A stretch of 64,000 bases of DNA from Glutamicibacter creatinolyticus. GTDB taxonomy: Bacteria; Actinomycetota; Actinomycetes; Actinomycetales; Micrococcaceae. Below the pieces are notes generated by a model. It saw nothing but the letters and a program-made list of their open reading frames with translations, was not told where the DNA came from and ran no database searches. The DNA lies in NCBI RefSeq assembly GCF_006094275.1, contig NZ_CP034412.1, positions 372,001-436,000 of the forward strand, written 5' to 3'. The translations under genes and the position numbers were made by a program. Positions 34,523 to 43,036 of this stretch are shown here, piece by piece. Numbering within the stretch: the first letter of the stretch is position 1; every line of letters starts with the position of its first letter.

Positions 34523-35259
34523 GCCGCCGGCTTCAGGACATATCCCACGCCGCGCACCGTGTGGATCATCGGTTCGGCGTCCACGTCAATCTTCTTGCGC
34601 AGGTAGGAGATGTACAGTTCGACGATGTTCGCCTGGCCGTCAAAGTCGTAGTGCCAGACGTTGTCCAGGATCTGCGACTTGGACACCACCCGGCGGGCGT
34701 TGTTCATCAGGTAGGAGAGCAGGTCGAATTCGGTGGCGGTCAGCGAGATGGCCCGCCCGGCACGGGATACGTCGTGCGAATCCAGGTTCAACACCAGATC
34801 GCCCACCACCAGTTCGGAGGCGTCCGCGCTGGTGGCTCCGGAGCGTTCGACCAGCCGGTGCAGCCGGATGAGCACCTCCTCGAGGCTGAAGGGCTTGGCC
34901 ACATAGTCATCGGCCCCGGCCCCCAGCCCCTCGATGCGGTCCTCCACCGCGTCCTTGGCGGTCAGGAACAGCACCGGGACCTCCGGGAAGTAGGTGCGCA
35001 CCTTGCGCAGCACCTCGGGCCCGTCGAAGCCGGGCAGCATCCAGTCCAGGACCAGGACATCCGGGGCGAAGTTGCGGGCGGTGGCCACCGCTTCGGGCCC
35101 GTCGTGCGCGATCGCCGATTCCCAGCCGAGCATCCGGGTGCCCATGGACACCAACTCGGCCAGCGACGGTTCGTCGTCGACCACCAGGACCTTGATGGCG
35201 GTGCCGTCCGGGTGGGTGAGCCGTGGGAGCTGTGAAGGAGAGAAACGCGAATCGTTCAT
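34519..35259 (-). CDS. OmpR/PhoB-family response regulator
   Basis: ATG 35259 is preferred, as GGAAGG lies just before it. The 246-residue protein has a receiver domain with DDEPSLAELV, phosphoacceptor Asp in DVLVLDWMLPGFDGPEV, and the conserved Lys in VAKPFSLEEVLIRL. A winged helix follows (LTATEFDLLSYLMNNARRVV, VELYISYLRKKID, VRGVGYVL). It is cotranscribed with the kinase. Confidence 0.93.
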   Translation of the reverse strand: MNDSRFSPSQLPRLTHPDGTAIKVLVVDDEPSLAELVSMGTRMLGWESAIAHDGPEAVATARNFAPDVLVLDWMLPGFDGPEVLRKVRTYFPEVPVLFLTAKDAVEDRIEGLGAGADDYVAKPFSLEEVLIRLHRLVERSGATSADASELVVGDLVLNLDSHDVSRAGRAISLTATEFDLLSYLMNNARRVVSKSQILDNVWHYDFDGQANIVELYISYLRKKIDVDAEPMIHTVRGVGYVLKPAA

Positions 35260-35873
35260 GGTCTTACCTTCCCCCATGCCATTGGGCTGACTTTGTGTTT
35301 TACCTGTGTGCTTGCTGTGCCCCCAAGCCCGATTTTATGCGGTGCGAAGCCTTGCAGATAGCCGAATATTTGGTCAAGAGCAGCTCTGGGCGAATGTTTG
35401 CATCGTGAACAGCGTCCAGCGCTGAATGCTTATTCATGGCAATGTATAGGGTAGTCAGATTGATCGATTCTGGGCGTATCATTGTGCAATGCGTGGCTAG
35501 TTAAACGTTTAACGAAAACATTTGTTCAAAGTGGCAAAGGTCACAAATGGATGCTTTTGTCTCGCATCGTGGACATGGGGGTTGATTGTTACTTGCAAGT
35601 TCCAATTGTTACGGGGAAACTGGAGGGGTGAGTCAGGCGCAGAACAGCAAAACAGGCAGGTCACGGTTCCCGTGGTCCGGTCCCCAGTGCTGTTCTCGAA
35701 TGCTTTGCGTCAGCGGTCAGCTCGCAGCGGAAACCTAGTTTTCGTCGCGATCCAGCCGCTGGCGGGAAACCAACTGTCGTGGGTGTAGAGAAGGACGCCC
35801 GCGGCGCAAGCAACAAGCAAACAAGAAGCATCAGCGCCAAATCACTTGGCCTTCGCATAGTTAGAGGAAAAAC
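35260..35873. other. Long regulatory-type intergenic region with a 14-bp palindrome
   Basis: This 614-bp stretch is poorer in GC than the genes around it. I see no convincing coding frame (an 88-codon frame at 35522-35788 has no recognisable features). It contains a perfect palindrome GTTAAACGTTTAAC (35500-35513) with a central CG, the style of LacI-family operators. It lies between divergent genes, the response regulator and the orphan winged-helix gene, and about 360 bp from the latter. Confidence 0.5.
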
Positions 35874-36665
35874 ATGACGGCTGGATCCGGATACGTACAC
35901 GTTTCAATTCGCAACGCGCAGAACCGTGCTGCTGCAGCACAGCGTTCGACAGCTGGCGGCTATGCCCCGGCAGGCTACCGCCCACTGCGCGCCGTATCCA
36001 CCAACCATGAGCCGCGCGATATTTCACGCCATCAGACCGCAGCCCCGGTCCAGGCCACCGGCGCCGGCTCGGGCAGCGCGGACACCACAGCCCGCGGGTT
36101 CGTCCTGTACGTGGGACTCGATGAGGCCACCGCGCAGGCCAACGGCACCTCGCTGGGCAAGCTGGCCACCCAGGTGCGCGCGTTCCTGGCCACCCTGTCC
36201 CCACAGGCGCAGACCCACGCCGCGGTCGCCCTGGCACCGGCCACCGCGCAGGGCGAAGCCATTGACGTGGTCCGCCAGGCACTGGGGGACCCGACGGTCA
36301 ACCGCCGCGCCCGCACCGAGAACCGTCCCAGTACCCCACGGCCCTCCGGCGTTCTGATCGACCTGTCCCGCCGCGAGGTGTACCTGGACGGGGAGACCCT
36401 GAACCTGACCTTCAAGGAGTTCGAGCTGCTGAACTTCCTGGTCGAAAACGGCACCCGCACCGTGGGCCGTGAGGAACTGCTGGAAAACCTGTGGCGCAAC
36501 GCCGAAGAGGTGCCCAATGAGCGCACCATCGACGTGCACATCCGCCGCCTGCGCTCGAAGCTGGGCCGCCTGGCCAACACCGTGCGCACCGTGCGCGGAC
36601 AGGGCTACCGCTTCTACGAACACCCCGAGGTCGTCGTCTGGGCCGCCCCGGAATACTCGATCTAG
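35874..36665 (+). CDS. Orphan winged-helix DNA-binding protein
   Basis: The 263-residue protein has an OmpR/PhoB-type winged helix at about residues 160-255 (SRREVYLDGETLNLTFKEFE, NGTRTVGREELLENLW, RTIDVHIRRLRSKLGR, VRGQGYRFYEH), but no receiver domain. In its place residues about 1-70 are Ala/Gly-rich and likely disordered, and residues about 75-140 form a small domain (GFVLYVGLDEATAQANGTSL, then LATQVRAFLATLSPQAQTHA) that I do not recognise. It thus cannot be a classical phosphorylated regulator. The neighbours do not indicate a target. Confidence 0.82.
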   Translation: MTAGSGYVHVSIRNAQNRAAAAQRSTAGGYAPAGYRPLRAVSTNHEPRDISRHQTAAPVQATGAGSGSADTTARGFVLYVGLDEATAQANGTSLGKLATQVRAFLATLSPQAQTHAAVALAPATAQGEAIDVVRQALGDPTVNRRARTENRPSTPRPSGVLIDLSRREVYLDGETLNLTFKEFELLNFLVENGTRTVGREELLENLWRNAEEVPNERTIDVHIRRLRSKLGRLANTVRTVRGQGYRFYEHPEVVVWAAPEYSI

Positions 36666-36697
36666 CATCAGCTGGTCGCAGAACGGCCACACCGTCC

Positions 36698-36740
36698 AAC
36701 GGGCGGGCGTGCTCCTGGCATGGAGGTACGCCCGCCCGTT
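36698..36740 (+). terminator. Terminator after the orphan winged-helix gene
   Basis: A 13-bp GC-rich stem (36698-36710 and 36728-36740) that extends inward with a further GCTCC/GGAGG pairing; no T-run of note. Confidence 0.65.
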
Positions 36741-36773
36741 CGGCGTTTAAGCGGCCCCGGGACGGTGACCCCG

Positions 36774-36779
36774 TAAGCT
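36774..36779 (+). promoter_or_regulatory. Candidate -10 element of a leaderless phosphatase transcript
   Basis: TAAGCT is followed by six bases and the ATG at 36786, without Shine-Dalgarno sequence. Confidence 0.4.
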
Positions 36780-36785
36780 GGTGGC

Positions 36786-37325
36786 ATGAATGCTGGAGGC
36801 AAGAACACTGCACAGGCCCGGCGGCTGATCCTGCTGCGGCACGGCAAGGCGGACTATCCGCTCGGGGTGGCGGACCACGACCGTCCGCTGGGTGCCCGCG
36901 GTGACCGGGAGGCGCCGGCGGCGGGCCGCTGGTTGGTGGAGAATAACCTCATCCCGGACTACATCATGTGCTCCGATGCGCTGCGCACCCGCTCCACCTG
37001 TGCCTGGGTGCTCTCCGAACTGGGGGAGAAGGCGCCCACCCCCTACATTGACTCCCGCATCTACTCTGCGGGCACCTCCGGGCTGTGCTCGATCATCAAC
37101 GAAACCCCCGATACGGTCTCCACGCTGCTGGTCATTGGCCACCAGCCGGTGCTGCAGGAACTGGCGCTGCGCCTGGCCTCCAAGGACTCGGACCAGGAGG
37201 CCGTCTACGAGCTGGCCATGAACTACCCCACTCTGGGAATGACGGTCATGGAAACCGCCGAACCGTATTCGCACCTGGATGCGCGGGACGCAGCCGTGAC
37301 GCACTTCGTGGTGCCCCGGCCCTAG
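36786..37325 (+). CDS. Histidine phosphatase-family protein (SixA-like)
   Basis: This 179-residue protein has the RHG active site at the start (LILLRHGKADYP), the SixA-like DHDRPLGARGDREA and the second catalytic histidine in LLVIGHQPVLQELAL. SixA proteins remove phosphate from phosphohistidine, but small members act on other phosphates too, so the substrate is open. It is followed by a terminator shared with the TetR gene on the other strand. Confidence 0.87.
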   Translation: MNAGGKNTAQARRLILLRHGKADYPLGVADHDRPLGARGDREAPAAGRWLVENNLIPDYIMCSDALRTRSTCAWVLSELGEKAPTPYIDSRIYSAGTSGLCSIINETPDTVSTLLVIGHQPVLQELALRLASKDSDQEAVYELAMNYPTLGMTVMETAEPYSHLDARDAAVTHFVVPRP

Positions 37326-37331
37326 CAAAAA

Positions 37332-37365
37332 GATCCCGTGACACCGCAGGCGGTGTCACGGGATC
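37332..37365. terminator. Bidirectional terminator between the phosphatase and TetR genes
   Basis: A 16-bp perfect stem (37332-37347 and 37350-37365) with a two-base centre that would open to a small loop, preceded by AAAAA on the plus strand, which gives a T-run when read from the minus strand. Confidence 0.85.
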
Positions 37366-37406
37366 GGGGTTAGTTGGTTCGGTCGGTGGGGAGAGCCTGG
37401 GCCAGG

Positions 37407-38009
37407 TTATCCGGCGGCAGCGCGCTCCAGCCCGTGCACGGTGGCCAGCACCGCCTGCACGTAGACCTCCAGCGGGGGCATCGGGGTGGTTACCGCGCGT
37501 TCCCGGGCGGTGAGCAGCGTCGCGCCAAACATCGCGCTGGCCGCCACCTGCAGCAGGGGCTCGGGAACCTGCACGGTGCGGCGCAGCACCTGGCGGATCA
37601 GCGCGGTGATCTGTTCCCTGAAGTCGCTGAGCTGTTCGCCCCATAGGCTTTCGGAGCGCTGCTGCTCACTGATCCACAGCTGGGCGTAGGACGGGTAGCG
37701 CTCCACGAAGCGGAACGCGCTGACCACCATGGCCTCCAGGGCCTGCAGCCCGTCGGACTGTTCGGCGTACTGTTCCAGCTCCTCCAGGAGGATGTCGGCG
37801 CCAAAGGCCAGCAGGGCGCCGATCATCGAGTCCTTGGAGCCAAAATTGTAGTACACCGTGCCCTTGGAGACCCCTGCGGCCCGGGCGATCTCATCCACCG
37901 AGACCGCGTTGATGCCGCGGTGCCCCAGCAGGGTCATCGAGGCCGCGAACAGCCGTTCCTTGGAATCGGTGGCCCGCACCCGGGGGCGCCCGACCGCCTC
38001 GCCGGTCAT
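37407..38009 (-). CDS. TetR-family regulator
   Basis: A 200-residue protein with the TetR helix-turn-helix (GINAVSVDEIARAAGVSKGT followed by VYYNFGSKDSM) at about residues 33-63; the rest is a helical ligand-binding domain. It is the third gene of an operon with the YhgE/Pip gene and the degenerate ABC gene, overlapping the stop of the former. The 32-bp palindrome over the operon's promoter is its probable operator, which makes the operon self-regulated. Confidence 0.9.
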   Translation of the reverse strand: MTGEAVGRPRVRATDSKERLFAASMTLLGHRGINAVSVDEIARAAGVSKGTVYYNFGSKDSMIGALLAFGADILLEELEQYAEQSDGLQALEAMVVSAFRFVERYPSYAQLWISEQQRSESLWGEQLSDFREQITALIRQVLRRTVQVPEPLLQVAASAMFGATLLTARERAVTTPMPPLEVYVQAVLATVHGLERAAAG

Positions 38010-40336
38010 ACGACCAGCTCCGGCTGCAGGGTCTTCAACGTCCAGGTCTTGTGCTTGCGCACCGCCAGGGTGCTCAGCGCCAGACCCAGCAGCGTGTAGC
38101 CGATTAGGCCCAGCACCACTTCGGAGAGCAGCGCCAGATCCGCGCCGTAGACCAGGTGGCGCAGGCCGGCAACCACATGGCCCATCGGCAGGATGCGGTG
38201 CAGCACGTGCAGCGGCTCAGGCAGCGTCTCCCACGGGAAGGTGCCGCCGGCGGTGACCAGCTGCAGCACCATCAGCACCAGCACCACGAACTTGCCGGCC
38301 GCGCCCAGTAGGGCGGTGATGCCCTGGATGATCGCGGTGAAGGCCATGGAGGCCAGCGCCAGCAGGCCCCAGGTCATCCACGGGTGGGCGGTGTCCAGGC
38401 CCAGCCAGAAGAGCACCACCGCGTACAGCAGGCTGGACTGGATCACTGAGAGCAGGAAGAACGGCATCCAGCCGCCCAGCGCGATCTTCCAGTCCCGACC
38501 GTTGGAGGCCAGGGCACGCTTGGTGATCGGGCGCATCACCTGGGTCAGGATGAACGCGCCAATCCAGGTGGCCAGGGTGATGAAGAACGGCGCCAGGCCC
38601 TCGCCGTACGCGCCGGCCTTGGCCTGGTCGGTGCGGTCCACGGCCACCGGGTCACCGATGACCTCGGAGAGGTGCTCGCGGGTCGGGTCATCCGGGTTCG
38701 GGATTTCCTTGGTGCCGTCGGACAGGCCGGTGGCCAGTTCCCCGGAACCGTCGGCCAGGTCGTTGGAGCCCTTGCCCAGATCGCCCACGCCGCTTTGCAG
38801 GTCCTTCAGGCCGGTGTACAGCTGGGCGCTGCCGGTTTGCAGTTCGGCGGCACCGGCGTTCAGTTCCTTGGCCCCCGAATCCAGCTGCTTCGCTCCGGCC
38901 AGCGCGTCACGCTGCCCGGCATACAGCGTCTTGGCGCCGTCGTTGAGCTGCGCCGCACCGGCGGCCAGGTCGTTGCCGCCGGTGGCGGCGGTGGAGATGC
39001 CCTTGACCAGGGTCGGCACCGCGGCGTTAAGCTGTGCGGTGCCGTCCGCCAGGGTGTTCAGCCCCGCCGAGAGCTGCTTGTTGCCCTGGGCGACCTGCTC
39101 GGAGCCGTCGGCCAGCTGCTGGATCTGCTGCTGGGCGGTCTTCAGCTGCGCCTTGATTTCCTTGGCGCGCTGGATCACCTGCGAGTTGGCCGCGGCCTCG
39201 TCCACTGAGCTGGAGACGGTTTTGACTAGCTCATCGGCCTGCTCCTGGGTGATGATTTCATCTTTCACCAACTGCTGGATGCCATCGAGGCTCTTCTTCT
39301 CCACGGTTTGCAGGCGCTTGTCCGCATCGGCTTCCAGCGCGGTGATGACCTCGGCGGCCTCGCTGACTTTGTCGTTGAGCTGGGCGTTGCCGTCGGCGAC
39401 CTGACGGGAGCCGGCAGCCAGCTGCTTGGCGGCCTTCGCGGCCTGCTGCGCGCCGTCGTTCAGCTGCTTGGCGGAGCTGGGCAGCGGGGCGGTCTGCTTC
39501 TTCATTTCATTGAGCCCGGCGGCCAGCTGGTCTGCACCCTTCTTCAGGTCCCCGGTGCCGGCGGACAGTTCCTTGGCGCCGTCGCGCAGCTGGGTCTGGC
39601 CCTTGACCAGGTCCCCGGTGCCCTGCTTCAGCGTCTTGGTCCCATCGTGCAGTTCCACCGTGCCGTCGGCCAGCTGCTTGCCGCCGTCGACCAGCTGCTT
39701 GGTGCCGTCCGAAAGCGTGGCGACCCCGTCCTTCAGCTGCAGGGTGCCGTCGTAGACCTGGCCTGCGCCATCAGCGGCGTCGGCCATGGAGGAGTGGATG
39801 TCCACGAATCCGGCGATCATCGAGTCGGCGGTTTGGGTGCCCACTTCCTTGGCCACCGAGTTGTGCACCTCATTGGCCAGGGTGTCGGCGAACGTGCCCA
39901 CCATGAAGTTGTTGGCGTCATTTGTGGTGATCTTCAGCTGGGCCTGCTTGGCCTTGTCGAAGTCGGCCGGGGAGGCCAGGTTGGCGGAGAAGTCCTTGGG
40001 GATGGTCATGGCGAACGAGTAGTCGCCGTTGGCCACGCCCTCATAGGCTTCCTGCTCGGAACCCACCAACTCCCAGCCGAAGGTGCCGTCCTCCAGCAGG
40101 GATTCGGTGACATCCTCACCGACCTTCAGGTCCTTGCCGGACTTCTCGGCTCCCTCATCGAGGTTGACCAAGGCGGCGCGCACGCCGGAGAGGTGGGACT
40201 GCGGATCCCAGTTGGCATAGAGGTACATGGCCCCGTATAGCAGCGGTACACAGCTCAGGGCGATAATCGCCAGCTTGGGCAGGGTGCCGCGGGTCATGCG
40301 CTGCAGCTCGGAAAGAGCCAGTCGCAGAATCGTCAT
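38006..40336 (-). CDS. YhgE/Pip-type membrane protein with long repeat domain
   Basis: A 776-residue protein: one N-terminal membrane segment (LPKLAIIALSCVPLLYGAMY), an extracytoplasmic region with a very long array of degenerate 7-residue repeats of the form L.DG...L.DG (about residues 185-545, such as GTKQLVDGGKQLADGTVEL), and five to six membrane segments near the C-terminus (residues ~580-755). YhgE/Pip proteins include phage receptors and partners of type VII secretion or of small ABC ATPases; none of this is certain for this one. The ATG overlaps the degenerate ABC stop by four bases. Confidence 0.85.
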   Translation of the reverse strand: MTILRLALSELQRMTRGTLPKLAIIALSCVPLLYGAMYLYANWDPQSHLSGVRAALVNLDEGAEKSGKDLKVGEDVTESLLEDGTFGWELVGSEQEAYEGVANGDYSFAMTIPKDFSANLASPADFDKAKQAQLKITTNDANNFMVGTFADTLANEVHNSVAKEVGTQTADSMIAGFVDIHSSMADAADGAGQVYDGTLQLKDGVATLSDGTKQLVDGGKQLADGTVELHDGTKTLKQGTGDLVKGQTQLRDGAKELSAGTGDLKKGADQLAAGLNEMKKQTAPLPSSAKQLNDGAQQAAKAAKQLAAGSRQVADGNAQLNDKVSEAAEVITALEADADKRLQTVEKKSLDGIQQLVKDEIITQEQADELVKTVSSSVDEAAANSQVIQRAKEIKAQLKTAQQQIQQLADGSEQVAQGNKQLSAGLNTLADGTAQLNAAVPTLVKGISTAATGGNDLAAGAAQLNDGAKTLYAGQRDALAGAKQLDSGAKELNAGAAELQTGSAQLYTGLKDLQSGVGDLGKGSNDLADGSGELATGLSDGTKEIPNPDDPTREHLSEVIGDPVAVDRTDQAKAGAYGEGLAPFFITLATWIGAFILTQVMRPITKRALASNGRDWKIALGGWMPFFLLSVIQSSLLYAVVLFWLGLDTAHPWMTWGLLALASMAFTAIIQGITALLGAAGKFVVLVLMVLQLVTAGGTFPWETLPEPLHVLHRILPMGHVVAGLRHLVYGADLALLSEVVLGLIGYTLLGLALSTLAVRKHKTWTLKTLQPELVV

Positions 40337-41397
40337 TTGGTGTCCTCCCCGCGGGAAGTGGTCTCAGGTTTTGGGTTGATCGCCGGGTCGTGGGGCTGGG
40401 CATGCTCGCCCGGCTCGGTCTCCCTGGCCGGCTCGGCCTGGGTGGCTTCGGGTTCGGCTGGGGCCGGGGGAGCCTCGTCCGCCGGCGGGGCCAGATGCTG
40501 CGGTTCGTGATCCGGCTCGGTGCCGCCGGCATTTTGTTCCACCGGTTCGGGACCCGGGTCCTCGGACTTGTGTTTCGGACCGTCCGGTTCATCGCCGTCG
40601 GCGGCAGCGTCCACCTCGATGTGCTCGGTGTCCTCGTGCTCGCCCAGCAGGGCATCAATGGCCACCGTCTGCTCCGCATCCTGGTTCTGCCCGGCCTGTT
40701 CGTGCACGGCATGCTCGCCGACGTCGGCGTCGTCCTGCGCATGTGCCGAATCGTGCGGAAGGTGCATCTGCGGTTCGACATCCTGCTCACCCATGAAGAA
40801 CACCGGGCCATGCCAGTCATCGGGGACCCGGGAGACCACGGCCACGACCGCCGGCTTGCGGCGGGACTGGGCCATGGCCTCCAGCAGGTCCAGCCAGCTG
40901 GAGTCCTCCAGACGGTGGCGGTCGGGAGAGTCGAAGACCGACAAGCGCACCTGGTGGTACTCCTCGCTCAGCCGCGCCATGATGTCCAGGCGGGTCAGCG
41001 GATCGAGGGCATCCACCCATTCGCTGGCCACCTCGGAAAAGCCGTGCTGGTTCAGCCAGGAGTCAATTCCGCGCTTGCGCCAGATCGGCACCGGCACCAG
41101 GGAGAGGTCCTCGGCCACCAGGTCGCGCACCTTCAGGTGGGGTTCCGGGGCGTTGATTTCCGGTGAGTCCACCAGCGCGCTGTGCTTGCGCAGCAGCTTC
41201 AGGCTGTCCTTGCCTTCCCAGCTGGCCGTGCCGGAGCTGGGCTTCATGCGCCCGGAGAGCACCAGGCTTAGTGCGGTGCGTGAGAGCGCCGGTTCGGCAA
41301 CTACCAGGACCACCTCTCCGCGCTCTACTCGCACGGTGGTTGGAGGGCAGATGACGCCGTGGCGTCCGTCCACGGAAACAGAGTCAGCAAAAAGCAT
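40333..41397 (-). CDS. Degenerate ABC ATPase-like protein with acidic tail
   Basis: The first ~200 residues follow the outline of an ABC ATPase: beta-strands around ERGEVVLVVAEPALSRTALS where the Walker A should be, LSGRMKPSSGTASWEG after it, and RLSVFDSPD in place of Walker B. The critical residues are missing: no GxxGxGK[ST] (AEPALSRT instead), Asp-Ser instead of Asp-Glu, and no LSGGQ. The remaining ~140 residues are Glu/Pro/Ala/Asp-rich and look disordered. It is coupled to the YhgE/Pip gene, so it is likely its cytoplasmic partner, without ATPase activity. There is no Shine-Dalgarno sequence. Confidence 0.7.
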   Translation of the reverse strand: MLFADSVSVDGRHGVICPPTTVRVERGEVVLVVAEPALSRTALSLVLSGRMKPSSGTASWEGKDSLKLLRKHSALVDSPEINAPEPHLKVRDLVAEDLSLVPVPIWRKRGIDSWLNQHGFSEVASEWVDALDPLTRLDIMARLSEEYHQVRLSVFDSPDRHRLEDSSWLDLLEAMAQSRRKPAVVAVVSRVPDDWHGPVFFMGEQDVEPQMHLPHDSAHAQDDADVGEHAVHEQAGQNQDAEQTVAIDALLGEHEDTEHIEVDAAADGDEPDGPKHKSEDPGPEPVEQNAGGTEPDHEPQHLAPPADEAPPAPAEPEATQAEPARETEPGEHAQPHDPAINPKPETTSRGEDTK

Positions 41398-41403
41398 GAA
41401 ACA

Positions 41404-41437
41404 AGACTAATTGAACTGACCGGTCAGTTCAATTAGT
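41404..41437 (-). promoter_or_regulatory. 32-bp perfect palindrome covering a complete promoter (TetR-type operator)
   Basis: Bases 41406-41437 form a perfect 32-bp palindrome with core TGACCGGTCA, typical of TetR operators. Read on the minus strand, TTGAAC (-35, 41427-41432), a 17-bp spacer and TAGTCT (-10, 41404-41409) lie on it, and six bases later comes the ATG of the degenerate ABC gene. A protein bound here would block the whole promoter. Confidence 0.75.
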
Positions 41438-41533
41438 AAGGCTGTTTTCTCACTCACACGCAGGAGTTTCACAGGTCATGCCGGTGATGCGGTCAGCTTC
41501 TGCGGCTGCGGCACTACGTCCGAACGCGGTCCC

Positions 41534-42652
41534 TTAGCTATCGGACAGCAGCTCTTGGCTCCGAGTGTACTGGTAGCCAAACTCGGTGGCTACCGATTCC
41601 AGGGTCAGCTTTCCGGCGTGGGTGTTCAGGCCGTTGGCCAGGCCCTCGTCTTCCCGCATGGCCTGCGCCCAACCCTTGTTCGCGATGCGCAGGGCGTAGG
41701 GCAGGGTTGCGTTGGTCAGGGCCGCCGTCGACGTCTGCGGCACGGCGCCGGGCATGTTGCCCACGCAGTAATACAGTGCATCGTGGACCTTGAAGGTCGG
41801 ATCGTCATGCGTGGTGGGCCGCGAGCCTTCGAAGCAGCCGCCCTGATCAATCGCGATATCCACCAGCACCGAGCCCGGACGCATCCGCTGAACCATGTCC
41901 AGGGTCACCAGCTTCGGTGCTGCGGCTCCGGGGATCAGCACCGAGCCAATCACCAGGTCCGCGTCGGCGACCTGCTCGGCGATGGCCAGCTTGGTGGACG
42001 CGAGGGTCTTGACGCGTCCGGCGTGGGTGGTGTCGATTTCCTTGAGCCGGGCCAGGTTCACGTCAATGACGGTGACGTCGGCGCCAAGTCCGGCACTGGC
42101 CACCGCGGCGTTCTCGCCGGCTACGCCACCACCGATGACCACGACCTTGGCCGGGCGGGTGCCGGGCACCCCGCCCATGAGGATCCCGGAGCCACCCGAT
42201 GGATGCAATAGGGTGACGGAACCGATCTGCGCCGCCAGCCGCCCGGCGACTTCGCTCATCGGCGCCAACAACGGCAGCGTCCGACCCCGGGTGACCGTTT
42301 CATAGGCGACCGCGGTGGTTCCCGCGGTGAGCAAGGCGTCGGTGCATTCCCGGGAGGCGGCCAAGTGCAGGTAGGTGAAAAGGACCTGGTTCTCGCGCAG
42401 CAGCGGGTATTCGCTGGGCGTTGGCTCCTTGACCTTGAGCACCAGTTCTCCGGCTTCGAAGGCCGCAGCCGCATCTGGAACCAGGCGGGCGCCGGCCTGG
42501 CTGTACTGCTCGTCGCTGATGCCCGAGCCGATGCCCGCCTGGGTTTCGATGACCACTTCGTGGCCGTGGGCAACGAATTCGGCAACGCCGGCCGGGGTGA
42601 TCGCCACCCGGTGCTCGTTGTTCTTTGATTCCTTGGGCACGGCAATGATCAT
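41534..42652 (-). CDS. ald: Alanine dehydrogenase
   Basis: The 372-residue enzyme has the signature MIIAVPKESKNNEHRVAITP, KVKEPTPSEYPLL, the dinucleotide-binding VVVIGGGVAGENAAVASAGLG and DIAIDQGGCFEGSRPTTHDD. It interconverts alanine with pyruvate and ammonia using NAD. GGAGG precedes the ATG. Two GCYCTGAAGTGT direct repeats lie upstream. Confidence 0.96.
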   Translation of the reverse strand: MIIAVPKESKNNEHRVAITPAGVAEFVAHGHEVVIETQAGIGSGISDEQYSQAGARLVPDAAAAFEAGELVLKVKEPTPSEYPLLRENQVLFTYLHLAASRECTDALLTAGTTAVAYETVTRGRTLPLLAPMSEVAGRLAAQIGSVTLLHPSGGSGILMGGVPGTRPAKVVVIGGGVAGENAAVASAGLGADVTVIDVNLARLKEIDTTHAGRVKTLASTKLAIAEQVADADLVIGSVLIPGAAAPKLVTLDMVQRMRPGSVLVDIAIDQGGCFEGSRPTTHDDPTFKVHDALYYCVGNMPGAVPQTSTAALTNATLPYALRIANKGWAQAMREDEGLANGLNTHAGKLTLESVATEFGYQYTRSQELLSDS

Positions 42653-42683
42653 GGAACGTTCCTCCTTGGCGGCGAGCAGTCAA

Positions 42684-42729
42684 GCCCTGAAGTGTTAATC
42701 CTCCACGATACGTTCGGGCTCTGAAGTGT
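42684..42729. promoter_or_regulatory. Direct repeat upstream of ald
   Basis: GCCCTGAAGTGT (42684-42695) and GCTCTGAAGTGT (42718-42729) differ in one base and are 34 bp apart, about 30 and 65 bp before the ald start. A TATCGT -10-like element lies between them (minus strand). This could be a binding region of an Lrp/AsnC-type regulator, which is known for ald in actinobacteria. Confidence 0.4.
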
Positions 42730-42917
42730 GCTCGAAGATGACGCAACAAAGAAGAGAACAGCTTCAGATGGCTCTGGGACATGACCGCCCCTTGGTTTCG
42801 TGAATGCGGAGGCGGTACCAAGCGCCAATGCCTGAATGGAATAAGGGGATCAAAGCCAGCCGGACAAGCGCTCCCGGGTCGGAGCGGCAGCGGGGAGCAG
42901 GGGAGTTAGGTTAAAAG

Positions 42918-42956
42918 CAAGAATCCCGGGAGCTTGAAAGCTTCCCGGGATTCTTG
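42918..42956 (-). terminator. Terminator of the first tRNA-Arg(ACG)
   Basis: A 14-bp stem (42918-42931 and 42943-42956) directly past the tRNA 3' end on the minus strand, in an otherwise gene-free 310-bp stretch (42653-42962). Confidence 0.8.
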
Positions 42957-42962
42957 AACCTG

Positions 42963-43036
<74 letters not shown>

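Noticed and set aside
35522-35788. 88-codon frame in the long intergenic region
   Set aside because: No Shine-Dalgarno sequence, no fold-like pattern and atypical residue use; kept as non-coding.
38554-39790. Repetitive DNA that might be a CRISPR or minisatellite
   Set aside because: The periodicity comes from the degenerate DG-type protein repeats of the YhgE/Pip protein; the bases are not regular spacers and repeats.
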